NCBI RefSeq assembly: GCF_028550435.1
Contig: NZ_JAQQKV010000002.1
Location: 558,001 to 622,000, forward strand
Direction: 5' to 3'
Source of the DNA: Asticcacaulis machinosus
GTDB lineage: Bacteria > Pseudomonadota > Alphaproteobacteria > Caulobacterales > Caulobacteraceae
DNA length: 64,000 bases
The notes beneath the pieces were generated by a model. It was given only the letters and a program-made list of their open reading frames with translations, was not told the origin of the DNA and ran no database searches. Position numbers and translations under genes: made by a program. Of this stretch, positions 1-9,410 are shown one piece after another. Within the stretch, counting starts at the first letter, position 1. Every line of letters begins with the position of its first letter.

Positions 1-167
1 TTACCGATGATGAGCAGGTGGGCCAGGGCCGCCTGTTGCCGACCACATCGGTCGATCAGTTTGCGGCAACGCTTGCACGCTGGTTCGGGGTTTCAAACAC
101 CGAACTGCCCGGCGTCCTGCCCAACCTTGGTAACTTTGCCAGCTCAAATTTAGGATTTATGGTGTAA
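1..167 (+). CDS. DUF1501 family protein, C-terminal fragment
   Basis: An open frame enters from the left edge (first full codon at base 3) and stops with TAA at 165-167. The visible 54 residues include RLLPTTSVDQFAATLARWFG and end in NLGNFASSNLGFMV, a tail I recognise from DUF1501 proteins. These are usually Tat-exported secreted proteins often encoded beside a DUF1800 gene; that partner would lie outside the window. The function of the family is not established. The fragment is truncated only by the window edge. Confidence 0.75.
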   Translation, partial: TDDEQVGQGRLLPTTSVDQFAATLARWFGVSNTELPGVLPNLGNFASSNLGFMV

Positions 168-300
168 ATCCGTTAACCTGAAATCTATCCACAAGCTTAA
201 TCTTTTGAGCGCATCTTAAAGATCGGGCGCGCATCGCTAAAGGGTGCGCATGGCGGGGCAACGCATGCGGCGGGGCCTTTTTAGTATCGGATAGAGTACC

Positions 301-516
301 ATGCTGGCTATGAATACAGCCATTGGCGGGCTGATGAGCGCCCAGGCACGCTTTGACAAAAGTGCGGTCAAAACAGTTCAGGACATCACTCAGGGCAAGG
401 ATGTCGTTAGCGATTTCGTCGATCAGATTCAGGCCCGCACCGCCTTCGAAGCCAATATCAGCGTCATCAAGTCAGTCAACGAAGTCACCGGCCGTCTGCT
501 GGATATGAAAGCCTAG
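301..516 (+). CDS. Mini flagellar rod/hook-like protein (FlgC-like C-terminal motif)
   Basis: A 71-residue protein. The N-terminal part (NTAIGGLMSAQARFD) resembles the start of flagellar axial proteins. The C-terminal part (AFEANISVIKSVNEVTGRLL) resembles the conserved C-terminal helix of FlgC/FlgG/FlgE family proteins. The central domain of a true rod protein is missing, so this is either an orphan axial-like protein of the small type seen in Caulobacterales or a remnant. No other flagellar gene is in the window. The start ATG at 301 follows a GAG-containing ribosome binding site; ATG at 310 is an alternative. Structural resemblance is seen; any flagellar role is inference. Confidence 0.6.
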   Translation: MLAMNTAIGGLMSAQARFDKSAVKTVQDITQGKDVVSDFVDQIQARTAFEANISVIKSVNEVTGRLLDMKA

Positions 517-517
517 C

Positions 518-580
518 GCTCAAAAAGCGTAGCGTTAGCGCAACTTAAAATTCCGCTCAAGAAACGCAGTGTTAGCGCAA
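518..580. repeat. 26-bp imperfect direct repeat
   Basis: Two copies of a 26-bp unit (518-543 and 555-580) begin GCTCAA and end GTTAGCGCAA, with a few mismatches in the middle. They lie just after the stop of the flagellar-like gene. Origin unknown; possibly a duplicated 3' end. Confidence 0.6.
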
Positions 581-597
581 GGGGGCAAGCCCCCTTG
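578..597. terminator. Hairpin between convergent genes, terminator candidate
   Basis: A perfect 8-bp stem (CAAGGGGG / CCCCCTTG) with a four-base loop between the flagellar-like gene (+) and pbpC (-). There is no clear T-run on either side, so termination is only plausible. Confidence 0.4.
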
Positions 598-628
598 ACC
601 CGGAACCTGGAACGAACCGTAAAGATTC

Positions 629-2683
629 TTAATCCACCGCCTTAACCCGCACCTTGACGTGGCGGGCGCGGTCTTGTTCATCAACCACCGCCACATCATA
701 GAACCCCTCCTGAGCCGGAGACCATAAGGGTGCACCGTCGGCCCTGGGCAGGGCTTCGCCATTGACATACCATTGCAAGCCCTTACCCCGCGCCGACAGT
801 TTCAGCCCGCGTTTCAGCGTGAAAGCCCCATCGGATGTTCGCGCGGCCACTTCGACAAACACGGTCGATCCATCGGGCGGAAACAGGATCACTGGTCCTG
901 CACTTACGGTTTTCATCTCTTTGAGTGCTTCCGGTGGACGGTCCGGCGTCAGCACGTTCGGCAATTGCGCGGGGGCCTGCAGTTGATCGACGACATCGAA
1001 CAACAGAGGGGCCGCCGCATCACGTCCGGTCATGTCGGCCCGCGCCCCGCCATCAGGCCGCCCCGTCCAGACCAGTATGGCATGACCGCCCGCCACCCCC
1101 ACCGCCAGCGCGTCACGATAGCCGTAGGACGTACCGGTCTTATAGGCCGAACGACCTCCCGACTTCATGAGTGCTCCCGACAAACGCCCTGCCGGTGCCG
1201 GCGTTTCGCGCAGGATCGCCAGCGTCTTTTGCGCTGCATCCGCCGTCATCAGACGTGATCCCGACTGATAGGGCCGCAGCCGTGCCGCAGCCTCCGTCCA
1301 CGCCAGCGGTTTGACCACGCCGTTGTCGCCCAGAGCTGCATAAAGCGATGCCAGATCGGCAAGCTTAATCCCCGCCCCGCCGAGTGCCAGCGCCAGACCG
1401 GCATCCTTCAACCCCGCCTTGGGCCGGATCAGCTGGATGCCCGCCCCTTCCAGCCGTGATGAAAACCCTTCGGCTCCGATCCGGTTCAGCACCGCCACCG
1501 CCGGGACATTGAGCGAATTGACCAGCGCGTCTTTGGCCGAGACCTCGCCATGAAACACCCGGTCGAAGTTTTCCGGCTGATAGTCGCCAAAGCGCGTCGG
1601 CGCATCCATCAGACGGGTTTCCGGCGCGATCACCCCGTCTTCAAAGCCGATGCCATAGATAAAGGGTTTCAGGCTCGATCCCGGCGATCTGATCCGCTGC
1701 ATCATGTCGATCCAGCCGCCAGCGCGGTCCAAACCACCTGAGCCAACACTGGCCCTGACCGCGCGGGTTTTGATATCGATGACCATGATGGCCACCGAAC
1801 TGTTCAGCCCTTGCGTCACAGCTGTCTGCCGTGCCAAAGCCTCCAATCGGGCCTGCAACGGGGCATCAATGGTGGTAATAACGGTCGCCTCCAATCCCCT
1901 GGCCTGCCGCGCCAGACGCCCCGCCGCATGCCAAGCTAAGGCCGGAAAGGCGGCGCGCCGCGTCACCAGTGGTTCCTCCATCGCCTCTTGTGAAACCGCT
2001 GGCGTAATCGCGCCCTTGTCCTGAAGGCGCAGTAACACCTCATTGCGAGCGTTAAGCGCCGCCTTTGGGTGACGATCCGGACGGCGCGCTTCGGGGGCTT
2101 GCGGCAGGGCAATCAGCAGGGCCTGTTCGCCGATGGTCAGGCTTTCCGGCTCATGACCGAAATAGGACAAGGACGCCGCGCGCACCCCCTCAAGATTTCC
2201 GCCGTAAGGTGCCAGGGTCAGATAGATCGACAGAATTTCGTGCTTGCTATATCGCGCCTCAAGCTGCACGGCCCGCAACACCTCGATTAGCTTGGACAGA
2301 TAGGTGCGATCCTTGGGCGACAACAACCGCGCCGTCTGCATGGTGATGGTCGATCCCCCCGACACCACCGAGCCCGCTTGGACATTGGACGAAAATGCCC
2401 GAATGAGCGCCACCGGATCAACACCGTGATGAAGGTAAAACCGCTCATCCTCGACTTTAAGCAAATGGCGCACAAAGCTTTTGTCCGTACGCTGAAGATC
2501 AGCCCTGATACGCCAGCGCCCATCATCGACCGGCAGCGCCCGCAACCACACACCATTCCGATCCAGCGCCACCGCCGAAGCTTTTTGCGCCTTCGACATA
2601 TCCGGCGGCAAAGCGAAATTTACCGCCGCGATCACCACCTGAACCGCGAGGAACATGATCAGGGCTTTGATAGCGATCGACAT
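629..2683 (-). CDS. pbpC: Penicillin-binding protein 1C
   Basis: A bifunctional peptidoglycan glycosyltransferase/transpeptidase anchored in the inner membrane, 684 residues from the chosen start. One membrane segment lies near residues 5-25. A GT51 domain carries the catalytic Glu in EDERFYLHHG near residue 78. The transpeptidase domain has SSLK near residues 336-339, an SLN motif and KTGT. A C-terminal beta domain of the PBP1C type follows. I chose ATG at 2683 because it has a strong GGGGAGGAG site; the frame stays open further upstream only through a palindromic repeat. It lies 115 bp downstream of the alpha-2-macroglobulin gene, the usual pairing for this family, suggesting joint envelope repair and protease defence. 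Confidence 0.93.
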   Translation of the reverse strand: MSIAIKALIMFLAVQVVIAAVNFALPPDMSKAQKASAVALDRNGVWLRALPVDDGRWRIRADLQRTDKSFVRHLLKVEDERFYLHHGVDPVALIRAFSSNVQAGSVVSGGSTITMQTARLLSPKDRTYLSKLIEVLRAVQLEARYSKHEILSIYLTLAPYGGNLEGVRAASLSYFGHEPESLTIGEQALLIALPQAPEARRPDRHPKAALNARNEVLLRLQDKGAITPAVSQEAMEEPLVTRRAAFPALAWHAAGRLARQARGLEATVITTIDAPLQARLEALARQTAVTQGLNSSVAIMVIDIKTRAVRASVGSGGLDRAGGWIDMMQRIRSPGSSLKPFIYGIGFEDGVIAPETRLMDAPTRFGDYQPENFDRVFHGEVSAKDALVNSLNVPAVAVLNRIGAEGFSSRLEGAGIQLIRPKAGLKDAGLALALGGAGIKLADLASLYAALGDNGVVKPLAWTEAAARLRPYQSGSRLMTADAAQKTLAILRETPAPAGRLSGALMKSGGRSAYKTGTSYGYRDALAVGVAGGHAILVWTGRPDGGARADMTGRDAAAPLLFDVVDQLQAPAQLPNVLTPDRPPEALKEMKTVSAGPVILFPPDGSTVFVEVAARTSDGAFTLKRGLKLSARGKGLQWYVNGEALPRADGAPLWSPAQEGFYDVAVVDEQDRARHVKVRVKAVD

Positions 2684-2791
2684 TCTCCTCCCCTGTTTAC
2701 GGGGGAGGTGTCGCCGTCTATTGGCGACGGAGGGGGCGAACCGTCGCAGAAAGCCCCTCACCCTACCCTCTCCCCGCATGCGGGGAGAGGG
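2684..2791. repeat. Composite palindromic intergenic repeat, copy 1
   Basis: It consists of a CCTCCCC...GGGGGAGG hairpin, a GTCGCC...GGCGAC hairpin and a perfect 26-bp palindrome at 2766-2791 (CCCTCTCCCCGCA and its complement). It fills the gap between the alpha-2-macroglobulin gene and pbpC. Related elements lie at 10945-11100, 21398-21525 and 29234-29392. The left arm contains the pbpC ribosome binding site. Confidence 0.75.
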
Positions 2792-2798
2792 AATTTCC

Positions 2799-5700
2799 TT
2801 ACCGTCCGGCAATGGTGATCCTAGATCCCGCCGTGCGGGCATAAAGATCGGCGCGATAAAAATCCTTCACCTCAGCCCCCGGCAGATAAAAATCCCCCGG
2901 CGTGGTCGCCCGCGCAATATAGGCCATCGCAAAACCATTGGCCGCACTGACATCCAGCGCCGCGACATAACGGTCATCGCGCGCTTCCTGAACATCCAGC
3001 GCCGACAGCGCGCCCGCAAAACGGAACGGCCCAGCATTCGTGTCTTCATTGGTCAGGGTCGTCTCGATCTCAAAACCCGCCGGCAAGGCATCATCGACCA
3101 CAATCGGACGGGTCTGGGCATAGGATGAACGTCCGGAGATGACCACCAGAACCTTTTGGCCTTGGGTCAGTTGCGCCGGATTAATCCGCGCCCCGTCAAG
3201 GGTGTAATAGGCCTTGTCCAGCGTAAAGCCTTTGTTTTCCGCGGGCGGGGCGGTCAGGGGATTCCCCGTCACCGTCACTGTCCGCCACAAGGCACCGGAA
3301 CCGGTATTTTTAAAGCGCGCCTGCGCCACCGCGCCGACATTATAACGCGCCAGCGACCCTTGCGACGGGATGGCCGCCACCCCTTGGGCATCAATCTTTA
3401 TCGGCCCCGCAGCCTTGAGCATATAGGACGCGGCCCGCAGGATAAACGCCTGTTCTTGGGTGTTCAGTCGTTCAGGGTCCTTCATCGAGGTTTCCAGACG
3501 TTTGGCCAGATCAGCCGCCATCGTCGCCTCCCCCGCTTCATAGGCCAGAGCCGTCACACCGGCCAGATCGCGCAGCGGCGATTGATACCAGTCATGGGGG
3601 TCTTTGTAGCCCAGCGCCTGCACCGCTTGTCTGAAGCCTGATCGCGCGCGGGCCTTATCGCCCATCATGGAAAGTGCCGCCGCCACCTGCGCGCGGGCCA
3701 GAGGTGAGCGCTCCGACTTGAACTGCACATCGTGATACCAGCGCAGCCGGGCCAGATCGCCATTGCCGCCCTTGGCCATGACATAGAGCGCATAGGCCGA
3801 AGCGCGTGACCGGATCTGGGCGGTAATATCGTCCTTTTGCAGTCCGAACCAGCCGCCGTCATAGGCTTTCAGGCGGTAATTAACGCTGGTGAACCCGTCG
3901 GGGCGCGACATATCACGCATGGCATTCATGGCCTTATCGAGCGCTTCTTGCGGCACATAGACGCCCTGTTTTTGCGCCTCAAGAATGAAATCGGTGGCAA
4001 AGGCCCCGACAAACCCTTCAGCGGCGCCATCACCGGCTTTCCAAAGGCCAAAGGCACCGTCCGCCGACTGACGATCCAGAATCCGGCCCACCGCCTGTTT
4101 CAGGATCATCTGCCCCCGCGACGCGGTTTTGGCATCAGTTAAGGACGGCGACACATAAAGCCACGGATAGGCTGCCGATGATATCTGCTCGGTGCAGCCA
4201 TACGGATAGCGATTCAGCGCCGCTGCCAACGGGGTCGGATCGATCCCGCGGAACGGCGAATAGGACACCTGAATACTGATCGTGCCGGGTTGCAGCCCCT
4301 CAAGCAGAGCGCGCGGCGGCGCATAGGTCTGGTTCACGCCCTGCTGTTCGGTGAAGACCTGCGTGCGCGCGCCCCAACCGTTACGGGTTTGCAGCGGATA
4401 GTCCTCGTTGAAGCTGTAGCCCTCGGCCTTAAGCGACAAATTGACCGCCGAAATCCCGGCCCTTTGCGGTGCATTGATTTCGATGGCTTCCTGCACCCGC
4501 TGGCCGGTGCCCAGATTAAAAGCTTTTTTGAATTGGACGAACAGCCCTTTGAGGCCGGTCACCACCGCTTCATAAAGCCCCGTCTTGCCATCGACATTGT
4601 TAAGCTCCAGCGTCGCAAACGCCTTATCGCCAGGGGCCAGAAAGCGCGGCAGGGCCAGTTCAGCCACCACCGGTTCGCGCACCGTGATCGCCTCTTGAGA
4701 GGAACCCACCGCCTCATCGGTCCAGGCGACGGCCATGACCCTAAGCTCACCATTAAATTTCGGCACCTTAAGACGGACCACTGCCTTACCGTCAAAGCCG
4801 GTTTCCACCACACCCGACCACAGGGCCACGGTCTTGATCGGGGTGACGGTCAGACCTTCGCCGCCGATCTGATCGCCACCATAGTTCAGCTCTGCCGGTG
4901 CGCCGAGGTTAGGATCAAGCAGGCGGCCATAGTCATCGCGGTAATCAACCCCCAGCGCGCGCTTGCCAAAATACCAGCTTATCGGATCAGGCGCCTTAAA
5001 CTTGGTCAGGTTCAATATGCCCTGATCGACCACCGCCAGCGACAGACGGGCCCGCTCACCCAGCTTGGCTCCGGATACCTTGACCGGCACCTCAAGCCAG
5101 GCATCGCCCATCTTATCGATCACCGGCTTTTGCGGCATACCTTTCGGGGTGTCGACGGCGACCGTTAATTTACGCGATTTGGGATCGAGCGGCACATAGA
5201 TCAGGCCCATCGCCCGGCGCGGCTTGGGCGAGGCGACCGGATCACGCGGCTGCATGACCGAGACCATGATATAGACCCCGCCGCCCCAGCTTGCATCGGA
5301 TTTCAGGCGCACCGTTGTGCCATCTTCGCCAACACGGACATGCTTCATGTCTATAAGGCGGTCAGACGCCACCGCAATCTGGGCCTCGCCTTCATATGGG
5401 GGTTTGAGGGTAAGCGTGATGGTGTCGCCTTGCACGTAGGCTTTTGTGCCCGCTGACAGGCGCACGAAATCGGGCGCATCGGCGGATTTCGCCGGATTAC
5501 CCCAACCGGAGGCAAAGCGCACCACGGTGCGCGCGCCGGTTTGCGGATGTTCGATCTCAAGCCGGTAATCGCCCCAGTCGAGATTACGCGCAAAATTCAG
5601 GCCGGTATTGGCGTTAAGATCATAGCTCTTTTCCGACACGACCACATCGCGGGCCGTGCGCCGCCACGCCCAGCGGCCATCCTGCTGATACCAGTCATAG

Positions 5701-7802
5701 TTCCAGTTTTCCGACACCAGTCGTACCTTGACGCCTGAGGCCGCGATCTTTTGCCCCTGCGCATTCAGGCCGATAATATTGAACCCCAGACGCGGCGCTT
5801 CATTGCCCTTAGTGTCCTGAGCGTCGATCTTAACCCCCAGATACAGCGGCTTTGTCCGTATGCGGAGCGTTGTCGATTCCTTGACCGGACGCCCGCCCGG
5901 TTCAAACACCGATGAGGTCAAAAGCACCGATAGCGGCTGATCCGTATCGCCCGCCACACTGGCCTCCAGCGGGAAGGTCGCCTGCCCCTGACCATCAGTC
6001 ACAGTTTCCGGCAGATTGACATATTTTTCCTCAAACGGGCTTTGCTCATTGCCGAAGCGATAGTCCTTAAAGGCCGGGAACGGATTGCTATCGGCGCGCA
6101 CCCGCGCCTCACCGCCCACCGTCAGGCCGGAACCAACAGCCCCATAAAGAAAGCGCGCATTGACCCGCACCGCGCGCGCTTCATCAGGCCGCGTCAGGGG
6201 CTTATCGGCATCCGCCGCAATATCGACCCCCAGACGCTGAGGCGCGAAATCCTCAACCGCAAATGCGGCTGTACCCGCCGCCCCTTCAAGGCCCTCGACC
6301 TCAAGACGGGCCTGCCACTGGCCGCGCGGAGACGATTTCGGCAGGGCAATATCGGCAGCCACATAGCCGTTTTCGGATTTGTCGAACTTGACTCGAAACG
6401 CCTCGACCCCTGACGGGCGGGTGACGACCAAAGCGCCTTTGCGATCCTTGATGGCCTTGCCCTGCGGATCACGCACCATCGCCACCACGTGCACAGCTTC
6501 ACCCGGACGATAGATACCGCGATCGGTATAGAGATAACCATCGACCATGCCCGCACCGGCACGACCCGCCGTCACCGCCTCATCCTGCCGCCCGCCTGTG
6601 CCCTTGGCCGTAAGGTCAACCGGCGCGCGATCAAGGTCAAGCGCGGTAAAGTCTTCGGCCGGGCCGTAAGCCATGACCATCTTCGGCGTCAGAGCGCCTT
6701 CGCCCTTGAGCAGCGCCGGATTGAAGCGCACCCGCCCGTCCGTGCCGGAACGCCCTTCGGCCAGATCCTCGCCGTTGCGCGCGACCAGCGCCACCCGCAC
6801 GCCGCTTAAGGGCTTGGCCGATTTCAGGGAGCGTACCACCACGTCAAGGCCAGCCCCCGACGCCGGATTACCGGAATAGGTCATGAGCGCCATATCGGTA
6901 TAGAGTATCCAGCGCCGGGCCTGCGCCGGTTGGTCATTTTCGGATTTGTCGCGCCCACCCGACGCATCACGCACCTTGACAACATAGGCGCCCGGCTTCA
7001 GATTTTTCAGCACCGCCCCCAGCGGAAATACGGTGGTTATACGCTCACCATTCCCGGCACGCACCGCGACCTTACCCGACCAGACCTTACCGCCGTTTTC
7101 ATTAGGGCTATCCTCGCCCCATTCATAGTCGTAATCGCCCTCAGAGACTGGATCGGGGGCTGAGATATTCTGACGGACCAGATTGCGATCCGCCACCCGC
7201 CAGACCTCAAAGTTAAGCGACGTGACATTGAGCGTTTCAATGGCCACGCCATCGGAGTCTTCGCGCGGCAAAATGACGCCCTCGCCCGCAAAGCCGACAT
7301 AGGGCGGCTTTTCACCAAAGGCGAAGTCCAGATCGACGTTTTTCTCAAGCTTATCATTGCCCTTACCCGGCAGCCCTTTCAGCAGGGTGATGCGCCGGTC
7401 GGTAAAGCCAAAGCCCGACACGCACAGGTTCGCTCCCTTGACCGATACCGCAGGCGTCGACGGCAATTCGGGCGAGACCAGCACATAGTCGCCATAAGGC
7501 TTTGACGGATCCAGATCGCGGCTGAACTCAATACAGGCGCGCGGTGACGCGGTTGAGGTGTCAAGGCTTTGTTTCCAGACTGCAAACCCAGCCGGTTTCT
7601 TATCCGAGGCACGCGGGGCATTTTTATCGCGTGGCTTACCGTACAGATTACCAACGGTCTCACTGATCGACACCGCCTCAGACGAGCGGTTGGCCCGTCC
7701 GCCGCCTTCGGTGGCCTTAGCGGTTAAGAAACCTACGCAAAACCCTGAGATAAGTACCGCCGCAGCCCCCGTGATCACGGTACGGTTTTGCCAATCAAAC
7801 AT
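2799..7802 (-). CDS. yfhM: Bacterial alpha-2-macroglobulin (YfhM/ECAM type)
   Basis: A 1667-residue periplasmic protease trap. An N-terminal hydrophobic segment (residues about 9-29) acts as signal or anchor; the SGFC near its end is a poor lipobox, so lipidation is uncertain. The thioester motif CTEQ in YPYGCTEQ is intact near residue 1200 and marks the covalent-trapping class. Macroglobulin domains precede it and a complement-like alpha/alpha barrel follows. Length fits the family (about 1650). Bacterial members are known to be linked to pbpC, as here, guarding against proteases when the wall is breached. The ribosome binding site at the 7802 start is weak (GGCGGGG). Confidence 0.93.
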   Translation of the reverse strand: MFDWQNRTVITGAAAVLISGFCVGFLTAKATEGGGRANRSSEAVSISETVGNLYGKPRDKNAPRASDKKPAGFAVWKQSLDTSTASPRACIEFSRDLDPSKPYGDYVLVSPELPSTPAVSVKGANLCVSGFGFTDRRITLLKGLPGKGNDKLEKNVDLDFAFGEKPPYVGFAGEGVILPREDSDGVAIETLNVTSLNFEVWRVADRNLVRQNISAPDPVSEGDYDYEWGEDSPNENGGKVWSGKVAVRAGNGERITTVFPLGAVLKNLKPGAYVVKVRDASGGRDKSENDQPAQARRWILYTDMALMTYSGNPASGAGLDVVVRSLKSAKPLSGVRVALVARNGEDLAEGRSGTDGRVRFNPALLKGEGALTPKMVMAYGPAEDFTALDLDRAPVDLTAKGTGGRQDEAVTAGRAGAGMVDGYLYTDRGIYRPGEAVHVVAMVRDPQGKAIKDRKGALVVTRPSGVEAFRVKFDKSENGYVAADIALPKSSPRGQWQARLEVEGLEGAAGTAAFAVEDFAPQRLGVDIAADADKPLTRPDEARAVRVNARFLYGAVGSGLTVGGEARVRADSNPFPAFKDYRFGNEQSPFEEKYVNLPETVTDGQGQATFPLEASVAGDTDQPLSVLLTSSVFEPGGRPVKESTTLRIRTKPLYLGVKIDAQDTKGNEAPRLGFNIIGLNAQGQKIAASGVKVRLVSENWNYDWYQQDGRWAWRRTARDVVVSEKSYDLNANTGLNFARNLDWGDYRLEIEHPQTGARTVVRFASGWGNPAKSADAPDFVRLSAGTKAYVQGDTITLTLKPPYEGEAQIAVASDRLIDMKHVRVGEDGTTVRLKSDASWGGGVYIMVSVMQPRDPVASPKPRRAMGLIYVPLDPKSRKLTVAVDTPKGMPQKPVIDKMGDAWLEVPVKVSGAKLGERARLSLAVVDQGILNLTKFKAPDPISWYFGKRALGVDYRDDYGRLLDPNLGAPAELNYGGDQIGGEGLTVTPIKTVALWSGVVETGFDGKAVVRLKVPKFNGELRVMAVAWTDEAVGSSQEAITVREPVVAELALPRFLAPGDKAFATLELNNVDGKTGLYEAVVTGLKGLFVQFKKAFNLGTGQRVQEAIEINAPQRAGISAVNLSLKAEGYSFNEDYPLQTRNGWGARTQVFTEQQGVNQTYAPPRALLEGLQPGTISIQVSYSPFRGIDPTPLAAALNRYPYGCTEQISSAAYPWLYVSPSLTDAKTASRGQMILKQAVGRILDRQSADGAFGLWKAGDGAAEGFVGAFATDFILEAQKQGVYVPQEALDKAMNAMRDMSRPDGFTSVNYRLKAYDGGWFGLQKDDITAQIRSRASAYALYVMAKGGNGDLARLRWYHDVQFKSERSPLARAQVAAALSMMGDKARARSGFRQAVQALGYKDPHDWYQSPLRDLAGVTALAYEAGEATMAADLAKRLETSMKDPERLNTQEQAFILRAASYMLKAAGPIKIDAQGVAAIPSQGSLARYNVGAVAQARFKNTGSGALWRTVTVTGNPLTAPPAENKGFTLDKAYYTLDGARINPAQLTQGQKVLVVISGRSSYAQTRPIVVDDALPAGFEIETTLTNEDTNAGPFRFAGALSALDVQEARDDRYVAALDVSAANGFAMAYIARATTPGDFYLPGAEVKDFYRADLYARTAGSRITIAGR

Positions 7803-8024
7803 GTTTGCCCCGCCTTGTTTGCTGCACTATGACGCCCCCCGAAGGTTTGCTCGTCTGCAATATTTGTTGCAAAAGAATAGCTGATTTAATGAAAGATCAA
7901 TCTTTGTTTTGTGAATTAATCAAATTATCTTACAGGAAGATTTAAACCCTTTTCAGGCATCCGGTTTAGCCTGTCGGATGGGTTGAGACTTTCGGATCAG
8001 GAATAGCCGTTTGGGTAGACGATT

Positions 8025-8528
8025 TTGAGTAATTTTTCCCGCGTCATGGCGTTGGTGGTGGATGATAACCATTACATGCGGGTTATCGTCTGCACCATGT
8101 TGCGTGCTATGGGGATCACCAATATCCGCGAAGCCTCGGACGGTGCCGAAGCCCTTGAGATCGTGCGCGACTGGCGGCCTGATGTCATCATCGTCGACCT
8201 TGTCATGGAAACCATCGACGGTATCGAATTCACCCGCCTGTTGCGCACCGGCACCGACAGCCCCCACCCTTATGTGCCGATTATTATGATGACCGGCCAT
8301 ACCGACCGTTCCAAGGTCATTGCCGCGCGCGACGCCGGGGTTAATGAGTTTGTCGCCAAACCCCTGACCGCTCAGGGCCTGATCAGCCGCATGAAAAGCG
8401 TCATCGAGAATGAGCGCGCCTGGGTGAAATGCTCAACCTATACCGGCCCGGACCGCAGACGCCGCAAAAACGCCGCCTATCCCGGCCCTTACCGCCGCGC
8501 CTCAGACAAGGCCGAGGGAAAAGCATAG
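8025..8528 (+). CDS. Single-domain response regulator (CheY-like)
   Basis: A 167-residue protein with one receiver domain: acidic pair in VVDDN, phospho-acceptor Asp in IIVDLVME, the conserved Thr in MMTGHTD and Lys in VAKPLT. The tail contains the GPDRRRRK motif common in short stand-alone regulators of alphaproteobacteria. There is no DNA-binding output domain, so it probably works by protein contact. The start is ambiguous: TTG at 8025 or ATG at 8046, which begins just before the receiver fold; neither has a good ribosome binding site. No kinase is adjacent. Confidence 0.85.
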   Translation: MSNFSRVMALVVDDNHYMRVIVCTMLRAMGITNIREASDGAEALEIVRDWRPDVIIVDLVMETIDGIEFTRLLRTGTDSPHPYVPIIMMTGHTDRSKVIAARDAGVNEFVAKPLTAQGLISRMKSVIENERAWVKCSTYTGPDRRRRKNAAYPGPYRRASDKAEGKA

Positions 8529-8570
8529 AAATTCAGCGGTTTTTTATCGCCAAAGCCACGATTTCGGGCT

Positions 8571-9401
8571 ATGGCAAAGGCCATGAGCCAGTCCCAGATT
8601 TCACCCGATCACCTGACACCCGCAGATGCCGTATCGGCAGCCTCAGGCGGTAAAACCTCAACCTTTGGCTTTCGCGAAGTCGATGCCACGGAAAAGGTCA
8701 ATCTGGTGCACGGCGTCTTCAAAAACGTCGCTTCCAAATATGATGTCATGAACGATGTTATGTCGGCAGGCGTTCATCATCTGTGGAAAGATGCCGCCTG
8801 CGCGCGCCTTAATCCGCAACCAGGTGAAATCATCGTCGATTGCGCGGGCGGCACCGGTGATATCGCCCGCAGGCTGGCGAAACTGGCCCGCCACGCCAAG
8901 GCTCGCCGTGGATCGGATAAGGACGCCCAGATCCGCGTCATCGACTATAATCAGGCCATGATCGAAGCCGGTATCGCCAGAGGGACTGAGCCGGAACTGA
9001 CCTGGACGGTTGGAGACGCCATGAACCTGCCGCTTGAGGATCAAAGCATCGACGCCTACATCATCTCGTTTGGTATTCGTAACGTCGCCGATGTCTCTCA
9101 GGCCCTGCGTGAAGCCAAACGCGTGCTAAAACCCGGCGGACGGTTTCTGTGTCTTGAGTTTTCGCACCCGAAATCGGGCGTCATCGCCTCGGTCTATGAC
9201 GCCTATGCCTTCAAGGTCATTCCGTTCATGGGCCAGATGGTGGCCGGTGACCGCGAGTCCTATCAATACCTAGTTGAAAGCATCAAGCGCTTCCCCGATC
9301 AGGATCGTTTCCGCGACATGATGACTGAGGCCGGTTTCAAGCGCGCCACCTATACCAACTTCACGGGCGGAGTCTGTGCGCTGCATCACGGATGGGCGTA
9401 A
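8571..9401 (+). CDS. ubiE: Demethylmenaquinone/ubiquinone C-methyltransferase
   Basis: An SAM-dependent C-methyltransferase of the UbiE/COQ5 family in ubiquinone biosynthesis. It has 276 residues, about 25 more at the N-terminus than the E. coli protein. The SAM-binding motif is [11 protein letters not shown] near residue 87; family signatures include [18 protein letters not shown] and [13 protein letters not shown] 8583 is an alternative start. It is followed after 9 bp by ubiB, an operon common in alphaproteobacteria. Confidence 0.95.
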   Translation: MAKAMSQSQISPDHLTPADAVSAASGGKTSTFGFREVDATEKVNLVHGVFKNVASKYDVMNDVMSAGVHHLWKDAACARLNPQPGEIIVDCAGGTGDIARRLAKLARHAKARRGSDKDAQIRVIDYNQAMIEAGIARGTEPELTWTVGDAMNLPLEDQSIDAYIISFGIRNVADVSQALREAKRVLKPGGRFLCLEFSHPKSGVIASVYDAYAFKVIPFMGQMVAGDRESYQYLVESIKRFPDQDRFRDMMTEAGFKRATYTNFTGGVCALHHGWA

Positions 9402-9410
9402 GGCGGAGAT

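Noticed and set aside
2684-2842. N-terminal extension of pbpC by 53 residues
   Set aside because: It is read-through of a palindromic repeat (Arg-rich nonsense), and a strong ribosome binding site lies at the internal ATG 2683.
4290-5168. 292-residue frame antisense to the alpha-2-macroglobulin gene
   Set aside because: Arg/His-rich shadow frame; the macroglobulin reading is continuous and conserved.
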